Assembly: GCA_003864495.1 (NCBI GenBank)
Contig: ML133366.1
Coordinates: forward strand, 1,030,871-1,094,870
Length of the DNA stretch: 64,000 nucleotides
Source of the DNA: Nemopilema nomurai
Lineage: Eukaryota; Cnidaria; Scyphozoa; Rhizostomeae; Rhizostomatidae
Reading direction: 5' to 3'
Part shown: positions 57,340 through 64,000 of the stretch, in pieces
Layout of the letters: the number at the start of each line of letters is the position of its first letter
How positions within the stretch are numbered: position 1 is the first letter of the stretch
Position numbers and translations under genes: made by a program
The notes under the pieces: generated by a model
Told to the model about the DNA's origin: nothing
What the model saw: the letters and a program-made list of their open reading frames with translations, nothing else
Databases searched by the model: none

Positions 57340-58807
57340 TTAAGAGACCTTTTATTTTAACTTTCTATGAGTGTTTGATGTTAAATTAAGAGGTGTATGA
57401 GAAGATTGGGTAACTTCAGGCCTAAAACCTTCAACAACAAGAGGAGCACCTGAATAACTGAACTGACGTTGGCCTGAAATAGAAGTATAACAAGTATAAG
57501 AAATTTGAAGAATTAAATAAATGCAAATTGACAAAGAGCTCAATAAATAGTAACAGTAAGCTTTACACAAATGGCATATGTGAGAATAATATTTTTATTG
57601 CTGTTAGTACTTAACCAACAATTGTCTGTTCTACCTTCAGAAATTGGTGTTCCTTTATCTCCTCTGGGGTCCGGGTTCTCTTCGTTGAAAGTATCTATTA
57701 ATAGGAAATCATGTATATACAAAAATTATATTTATTTTGTTGTTGTTAGTCACTATTGGAAATATAATCATGGCCTTTTGTTGCTGCAGTGGGTAACATT
57801 TTTCTGACCTGCATTCTGATATACCAGTGTGTGTGTCAAATATCTGTCCTGATTTAATTGGAAAAGTATATTTGTCAAATGTGGGTGAAAAATAAGTAGA
57901 ATAGACTAACAAGTTATTGAAGCACTTCCAGAAAGAAAAAATGTACCATTAGGAAAGGGTAGATTTTATTATTAAGTAAAAAGTTGCAAAGAAAATCAAA
58001 CAATAGATATACTTGTATCACAAGCAGTACATATCTTGCCATCATGACTTTCAGAATTTACAGGCTGCTCAATTTTTGTTTCTCTGGCAGTACTAAAAGA
58101 GTCAGGAATATTCTTAGTTTAAAACAAGCTGTGAAATTATTTCGTCAACAAAATGACAAAACATTACCATATAAGCATTACAATGAAATAAAAGATCCAA
58201 AAATATTTCTCAAACATACTTTACGGTTTTTGCAGTTGATTCCTTCAATTCAAATTTCATTACAATTCGAAAGGATGGCCAAAGCAAGCAAAAAATAGTT
58301 GCATCAACTCACTTGGTTGACGAAAAGGTAGAGGCCTTTTACTGCCGATCATGGGAGGTGGATTCGGCACATTAAAATTGTCGGTTTTGCGTTCAAGCAA
58401 GGCGTTTACGCTCATTTTTGAATTTGGGCAAAAATTCGGGTTCGAAATGCAAAGAGCATTCGTAACAATTCTTGCTTAGATAGGATGGCGTTTTGTTCAG
58501 CAAGTCGTGTCTTCGGATGCTCTGAACCCATTCACTTCACCTTTAAACAAAAAATTCTAGCTTTATTCTGTCAACTATATAATAGTAACAGATCACGTGA
58601 AATTTTAATGGTCACAAAAAAGGTTTACCTGGTGTTTCCTACAGGTTTATTGATTTAGAGTGTTTCCTACCTGGTGCTGTCTGATGGAAGCCAGAAAAAA
58701 TTCAACTCCGGGTTTGCAACAGCGTTCTTGCTGCATTTCACTGCCGAACAGTAAGCTCCCCTCCTCTTCTTTTTACGCTCTTGTTGTTTGATACCAGTAT
58801 CCGACAT

Positions 58808-59396
58808 ACTGATTATTGATCTTGACGACGAAAAATGTTGTGTGTCTTGAGGCCTTTTCCGCGAGAAATACGAGCTTAATCTCGATCTAGTGCTTTAAAA
58901 CTTCTTAATCTTGCGCCAAATAATTTAGGCTTCAAAGAATCCTTGTGTGCGTTCTGCCTATCACTATTCTGTGGCTCAGACGATGGTGTATTCCTATCGC
59001 ACCAAATTCATAATCAGCATATGATGAGTCGAGGGAGACTTTGAAGGGTGGTTTTGTCAAACTCCAAAAGTTGGTTTTAACAAAGAGCTACAGCAAAGTG
59101 CAATGGTATGTTTAAATCTTGTTTGATGCTATTTTGCAACAACAAATGCTTCCACCACTCAGCTATTTTCTTTGTTTTGGAGACCAGTCAGCATTTTCAA
59201 GATGACATGCAAGCTATGTGTAATGGGTGCAAGAAGTGATAGTGCAACTTCCAACAGAAAGTTTTAAAAATGCATCAATACCTCGCTGCATGGAAAGACA
59301 GTCTCCAGGGGATTTCGATGAAAATACAAAGGTATGGATGTTTATACCAGGGGCGGCTGGGAGTAATTTTGTTATTATTGCATCTGAAAAAGGTAC
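58808..59396. other. Non-coding stretch upstream of the P-like gene
   Basis: No gene supported. It would contain the promoter and 5' end of the P-like element; I could not find its terminal repeat. Confidence 0.35.
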
Positions 59397-59401
59397 ACAT
59401 G

Positions 59402-59589
59402 TGTAGTAAGATTAACTACGATATTGACCTAAAGTTAGGCTTTAATCAACAATAAATCAAAGCTAAATGACAAACATGGCGGCCACTGATACCAACGACC
59501 GCTGACAACAACAATGGCTGGCCCACAGGCCACAGGGAACTAAAAGTCATGAAATATGTCCATACAAGTGAATATCATTTATTATGACA
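59402..59589 (-). repeat. 3' LTR of gypsy element 2
   Basis: Direct repeat of 63022-63209 with several substitutions; TG...CA ends. Confidence 0.9.
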
Positions 59590-59602
59590 TTCACCCTGTC
59601 CT

Positions 59603-60720
59603 TTAAATATCAAGTCTATCAACGTGGCGCCTGATTCGCTCAGAGCGCAGCAGAAGGGTGTGCACAGAATTAGCAGGTATACTAGCTTGGTGGGTTGTTG
59701 TTGGTACGTCTTGTTGTACAGAAGAATCTACAGTTGTAGTTTCTGGCACACAATCTTGAGGCTGAATTTGAACTGGACTTGTAGATGCGGGTTTGGGTGC
59801 AAGATGCTTTGTCGACACAGTTTTCTCTCTACCATTAGGATAACATACAAAGGCATAGTGGGGGTTTGCCTGGAGAAGCTCCACCTCGTCAACGAATGAT
59901 TCAGTTTTATTTGTGCGGACATCACGCTTGAGGAGCACAGCACCAGAAGAAGATCGTCTAGCAAACCTGAACAATTGAGGAGCACAGCACCAGAAGAAGA
60001 TCGTCTAGCTCATGGGGTGTCTCATTTGTGGCAGTACAGAGCAATGACCGTATGGAAGGGAGAGCATCAGGTAGAACAACCTGCCAATACTTGGTATGAA
60101 ACTTCTTAGATTTCAAGAATGTTTCGATAGCCTTCCAAACGATACCATTATATCTTTCAACCTGGCCATTTCCAGCATGTTGTTCGACTTGTGGCGATCC
60201 CTTTTTCTCTTAGAAATGCTTTTAGCTCATGACTCATGAAGGATGTACCACGGTCTGAGTGTACATATGCTGGCATGCCAAACAAGGAGAATAGAGTAGT
60301 GAAGCACTTGATTACTGTAGAAGTTGTTATATCTGAGCATGGGAACACAAATGGGAATCTTGAATATTCATCCACTACATTCAAGAAATACCTGTTTTCA
60401 TTGTTGCTTGGCAATGGACCTTTGAAGTCGATATTTAGTCTTTCAAATGGTTGAGTTGCTTTAATAAGTGGGCCTTCCTCTGGCTTGTGATATTGGGGCT
60501 TAGATTCTGCACAGATTTGACACTGGTTTGTGACACGCTTTACCCCCTCCATGGAATAAGGTAAGTTCTTGCTACGAACCAAGTGGTAAAGCCTGGTAAC
60601 AGCAGGGTGGCACTGTGCCTCATGAGGGTATACAGGGAATCTTGAAGTGCAGCGGCACAAGTTCTCTGGAGAGTGCCTCAGGAAGTACATTCTCCTTTCC
60701 TGGCCGGTATACGATATCAA
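59603..60720 (-). pseudogene. Gypsy 2 integrase, split by frameshift and duplication
   Basis: 60157-60720 carries the zinc-binding domain (EAQCHPAVTRLYHLVRS, CQICAESK) and the core Asp residues (LNIDFKGPLPS, YVHSDRGTSFMS). After a shift near 60170 the frame reads GNGQVERYNGIVWKAIETFL (Glu) to TNETPHE. A 47-bp duplication (units at 59928 and 59975) then breaks the register before the C-terminal part at 59603-59974 (RRSSSGAVLLKRDVR and following). Confidence 0.82.
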
Positions 60721-62413
60721 AGCTATAACATACTAGTTCAAGCCGCCAACACATGATTTTGTCGTTCTTTATTTTACCACGTTTGCGCTGATCAAACATG
60801 TAAGATACAGGCTTCTGGTCAGTTCTCAGTGTGAAGTGTCTTCCTGTCAGGAAATATCTCCAATGCCTGATTGCTTCAATGATAGCTTGTGCTTCCTTTT
60901 CTATAGAAGCATGCTTAAGCTCACTCCCTTGTAGTGAACGAGAGAAGAAAGCGACAGGCCTGCCATCTTGACTGAGTGTGGCTGCTAGTGCCACGTCAGA
61001 TGCATCGGTTTCGACTTCAAACAGTACAGTTTCATCAATGGCGGTAACAAATGCTTCTTCTACAGTTTTCTTTAAATTGTCAAATGCAGTAACAGCTATA
61101 GGTGGCAGAGGGAATGACTTGGAGCTTGTAAGTGGCTTGACACGGTTGGAGAACTCTGGGATCCATTGGGAGTAGTAGGAGAACAAACCAAGACACCTGT
61201 TGAGGGATTTAGAATCATGAGGCACAGGTAGGTTACCCAGAGGGCTTAGTCTCTCTGGATCTGGACGAATAATGCCTTCTTCAATTTCATATCCAAGAAT
61301 AGGAAGTTTCATGGTTGGAAAGACGCTCTTTGAGTTGTTGTAACAGATTTTCTTTTCCTTTGCTTCAGCAAGAAACTTTTCAAGGTTTGCATCATGTTCT
61401 TGTTGATTTTTTCCACAGATAGTGATGCTATCCAAGTAAGGGAATACAGCACTAAGGTTGTTTTGTTCAATAAACTTCATCATCTCACGCTGAAAGCAAG
61501 CAACCCCATTTGTGACCCCAAACGGGAGTCGTGTGAACTGATAAAGTTTGTTACATGCTTCGAAGGCTGTATATTGCTTATCTTCCTCTTTGAGAGGAAC
61601 CTGATGGTAAGCGCTTCGTAGATCAATTGTGCTGAACAATCGGTACTGAGCAATGTCATTTACCAAGTCATTTATCCTTGGTAACGGAAAGGCGTCAAGC
61701 TGCGTGAAGCGGTCAATAGTTTGGGAGTAGTCGATAGCAAGTCTCTTTTTATGGTTACCATGCTTGGTCACGAAAACTTGTGCTCTCCAAGAGGAGTTGC
61801 TTGGTTCTATGATCCCTTCTTTGGGTAGCCTTTCAACCTCTCCTTCAATGAACTTTAAATCATCCCTGCTGTAACGACGAGATTTGCTTGGAATTGGGTG
61901 ACAGTTCTCAGTTAGATTTGCAAAAGGCTCAGGTGGATCCATGTTAAGGGTACTGAAACCGCAAACTGACAGTGGGGGTTGGCTGCCCCCATACTGAAAT
62001 GTAAGGCTCTCATGTTGTGACTGGAAGTCCAGTCCAAGTATAAGATCAGAACAGAACCCAGGAAGGACAGAAAAGCAAAGGTTGGAGTATTTCTGGTTCT
62101 GGTATTCAAGGTTAGCGCTACAAGTTCCTGTAACATTGGCTGATAAGGCCGTAGAAGCCATGGAAACAGCACTACTAGATGGTTTCACAGTCAGTCCAGC
62201 CCTTTTAACTAGATTTGGGTGGATAAAACTCTCAGTGCTGTCACTGTCAAATAGTGCATTTACATTCCAGTTTACTAGGCTGATTGTAGCTGTTGACTTT
62301 GAAAGAGACCCAGGACTTTGAGTAGCGGCTATTACAGGTGAGTGTAGAGATGCTAACACCCTTGAGGTAGCTTTACTTTGACAAACTTTGGCATAGTGTC
62401 CCTTTTTTGACAC
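60620..62413 (-). pseudogene. Gypsy 2 protease-RT-RNase H
   Basis: Begins with the end of a zinc knuckle (KKGHYAKVC). The retropepsin triplet reads DSD (ALFDSDSTESFIH) instead of DTG. RT is complete (RLAIDYSQTI, FSTIDLRSAYHQVPL, TRLPFGVTNGVACFQ), but the active site is YLDSITICG; relatives of this clade often have YLDN, so this may be one step from a family variant. RNase H follows (ETDASDVALAATLSQDG, RTDQKPVSYM, DALSR-type end EALSR). The frame runs out at the integrase zinc domain. Confidence 0.85.
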
Positions 62414-62993
62414 TTAGCACATGTAGCATCAGCAGGAATAGCAGCATGTTGAGTGTGTTTGGAGTTGAATATGACTCGGAACTCTTCATGGCTGGCTCAA
62501 GAGATATAGCCTGATCAAACATTTTTTTTAAGTCGAGGGTTTTGTTTACCAAAAGTCTTTGGCGTATGATATTGGACTGTAATCCAGAAATAAATGCATC
62601 TCTTATACTCTCTTCACAGTATTGTACAGCTGTGACGTTCTTGAAGTTGCAATCTTTGCTTAATGCTTTCAGGGCTTGTAAATATTCGTCCAATGTTTCA
62701 GTTGGAGCTCGTTTCCTAGTAGCTAAAAGATGACGAGCAAAGACTTCGTTTTTCGGTTTGATAAAGAGAGTCTGAAGTGCTTCAATCGATGTTTTATAAT
62801 CTTCACAATCTTCTATGTGTTGAAAGATACTTGGGGAGACAAAATTGGATAAGACTGCAAGTTTATCTAAACCTTCTTGTGGTAAAACGGCAAGGAAATT
62901 ATCAAACGTACGTTTCCAGTAAAGCCATTCCTTCGCCGCTGTTCCACTGTTTGGATCGGTTTCTAGTCGCTCTGGCTGTAAGACTCTATCCAT
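62373..62993 (-). pseudogene. Gypsy 2 gag
   Basis: Starts MDRVLQPERLETDPNSGT. It contains the gag helical core (WLYWKRTFDNFLAVLPQ, ARHLLATRKRAPTETLDEYL, IRDAFISGLQSNIIRQRLL). The last part shifts register so that the CCHC knuckle is split between this frame (residues near its end) and the start of the pol frame (KKGHYAKVCQSK). A frameshift between gag and pol may be either a decay event or programmed; other breaks make decay more likely. Confidence 0.8.
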
Positions 62994-63021
62994 GTCCTCT
63001 TGAGAATATTGTTGATTAAAT

Positions 63022-63209
63022 TGTAGTAAGATTAACTACAATATTGACCTAAAGTTAGGCTTTAATCAACAATAAATCTAAGCTAAATGACAAACATGGT
63101 AGCCACTGATACAGATGACCACTGACAACAACAACCGCTGGCCTACAGGCCACAGGGAACTAAAAGTCATGAAATATGTCCATAGAAGTGAATATCATTT
63201 ATTATGAAA
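63022..63209 (-). repeat. 5' LTR of gypsy element 2
   Basis: Copy upstream of gag on the coding strand. The terminal CA has become AA. Confidence 0.88.
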
Positions 63210-63214
63210 ACATG

Positions 63215-64000
63215 TGTGGAGGTGTGGAGATGCTGCAAACTCCATTACCCAATTTTATTAAAGCTTTACATAAATTATGCATTTTTAAAACATTTAAGTC
63301 TTATATAGTATAAAATAAATATATAGTACAAAGTTGTCATATATACTAAATGAAAAGCCCTGAAAATAAGGCAAATTGGTCTGATCAAAAGCAAGATCTA
63401 TTTAGTCAGAATTCGTCAGAATATTTTTAGCCTTTCGCAATGTAGGTTTTTACCTCTCAAATGCAGTTTTTGAATAATTTCTAGTAAAATAACAGGAGAT
63501 AAACTATATACCTTCCTATTGATTTCAAAACTGTATTATGATTTCGCTAAAGTTGTGAAATGGGATTGAAAACCTCCTTGCAAAATTTTACTGAAGCATT
63601 GGTGCAGCCGAAGAATTGGGCTAGCACTGTAGTTACAGAAGATAAGGCATCATGTCAAATAAGCAAAGAAAATAGCAATTATCCACTTTCTTGAAAACCT
63701 TTCAAAACAATGACGGTTATATGCCTTTAATCTATTTACAACATTATCTTTAAAAGAAGGCATCAAAATGCTATGTTCTACTTGTAGAAAAACAAGCTGC
63801 TCTTTTCAACTTTGCTGAAGTTTGGAGCGAGAGGCTGAAACCACTCATTTCATGCAGATTGAGGCTGACGCTTGTCAAGGGAATTGCTACAGCAAGCTCA
63901 AGCTAAATAGCCATTATATCAGGTAGAGCTGCTTCGAGCTCGTCCTTTTTGATGACCAACAGGAGGTCTTGGATATTTGCTGCTCCTTTGGATATTTCCC
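63215..64000. other. Non-coding stretch at the right edge
   Basis: AT-rich; I see no gene, repeat or element end. Confidence 0.4.

Larger units (their letters stand above)
50236..58807 (-). pseudogene. P-element/THAP9-like transposase gene, split by a Kolobok insertion
   Basis: On the minus strand: THAP exon 1 (58671-58807; MSDTG start, YCSAVKCSKNAVANPELNFF), THAP exon 2 (58313-58540; EWVQSIRRHD, NCYECSLHFEPEFL, NVPNPPP), a 60-bp exon (57635-57694), an exon at about 57352-57473 (RQFSYSGAPLVVEG), then, beyond the 6.3-kb insertion, 50770-50990 (LRRLSHKLNKTTTV, LLDGIISPDLVRFL) and 50236-50700 (MDEISLKNH, DYGDNNSSG, WKQPVAYFLLNESCS, ALIHLEAMGLTVLSI, IFNPPHLLKSVRNNL). The order matches P-element-type transposases; the PPHLLK-xRNNL block is diagnostic. 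A TGA begins exon 2 and frameshifts occur. C-terminal exons are not found. Confidence 0.7.
59402..63209 (-). mobile_element. Ty3/gypsy LTR retrotransposon 2, degenerate
   Basis: 188-bp LTRs at 59402-59589 and 63022-63209 start TGTAGTAAGATTAACTAC and differ at several positions. They are flanked by ACATG (59397-59401 and 63210-63214). A purine-rich tract (AAAGGACAGGGTGAA on the minus strand) adjoins the 3' LTR. The interior encodes gag, protease, RT, RNase H and integrase in three registers, disrupted by frameshifts and a 47-bp tandem duplication. It is clearly more diverged than gypsy element 1. Confidence 0.93.

Noticed and set aside
61405..61440. YLDS in gypsy 2 RT as proof of an inactivated polymerase
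   Set aside because: Relatives of this clade commonly have YLDN from memory, so the change may be a small deviation from a family variant.
1..64000. CRISPR arrays, bacterial operons or ribosomal RNA
   Set aside because: No short-spaced repeats with unique spacers, no prokaryotic gene organisation, no rRNA-like conserved blocks; the tandem arrays have contiguous units.

Overview
This is eukaryotic, probably animal, genomic DNA. It is AT-rich, genes have short exons with GT-AG introns, and metazoan-style mobile families fill it. The mix of MULE/SWIM/ULP1 genes, THAP transposases, P2X7-like cytoplasmic ('ballast') domains and CR1/L2-like LINEs resembles cnidarian genomes, but I could not test that assignment. 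I see no convincing ordinary host gene and no tRNA, rRNA or CRISPR. The window is a graveyard of nested mobile elements, some nearly intact.

Left part (1-10.1 kb, + strand): a multi-exon gene for a MULE-type transposase-domain protein, decayed by stops and frameshifts. One of its introns holds a foldback MITE (2973-4099, 10-bp target duplication) and a nearly intact Ty3/gypsy retrotransposon (4235-9238, 313-bp LTRs, ATATC duplication). A SWIM zinc-finger plus ULP1-protease fragment at 37.8-39.5 kb, on the same strand, may be the 3' end of this gene or of a paralogue.

Middle (11.8-43 kb): a very long intronless minus-strand coding region of about 2000 codons (zinc finger, F-box, helical repeats, a DUF6589-like region, a PIN-like region), broken by a few indels. 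Then come a 71-bp tandem array with a higher-order repeat, a hAT transposase gene with one nonsense codon, a LINE with a PHD finger at the N-terminus of ORF2 (cut off at a perfect 45-bp hairpin), a 4.4-kb stretch between GC-rich inverted repeats, a 218-bp tandem array, an internally deleted Helitron, a hAT relic with one recognisable terminal repeat, and a PIN-like relic.

Right part (43-64 kb): Cys-rich and THAP relics, a small MITE, and a P-element/THAP9-like gene on the minus strand. That gene was split by a 6.3-kb TTAA-flanked Kolobok-type transposon (50995-57339). The Kolobok carries two convergent genes: an eight-exon THAP-DDE transposase and a three-exon P2X7-like ballast-domain gene. 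A second ballast-type first exon lies beside the P-like gene in the same tail-to-tail arrangement. A degenerate Ty3/gypsy element (59402-63209, 188-bp LTRs, ACATG duplication) closes the window.

The most interesting object is the two-gene Kolobok with its P2X7-like passenger, followed by the giant composite ORF at 11.9-18.0 kb.
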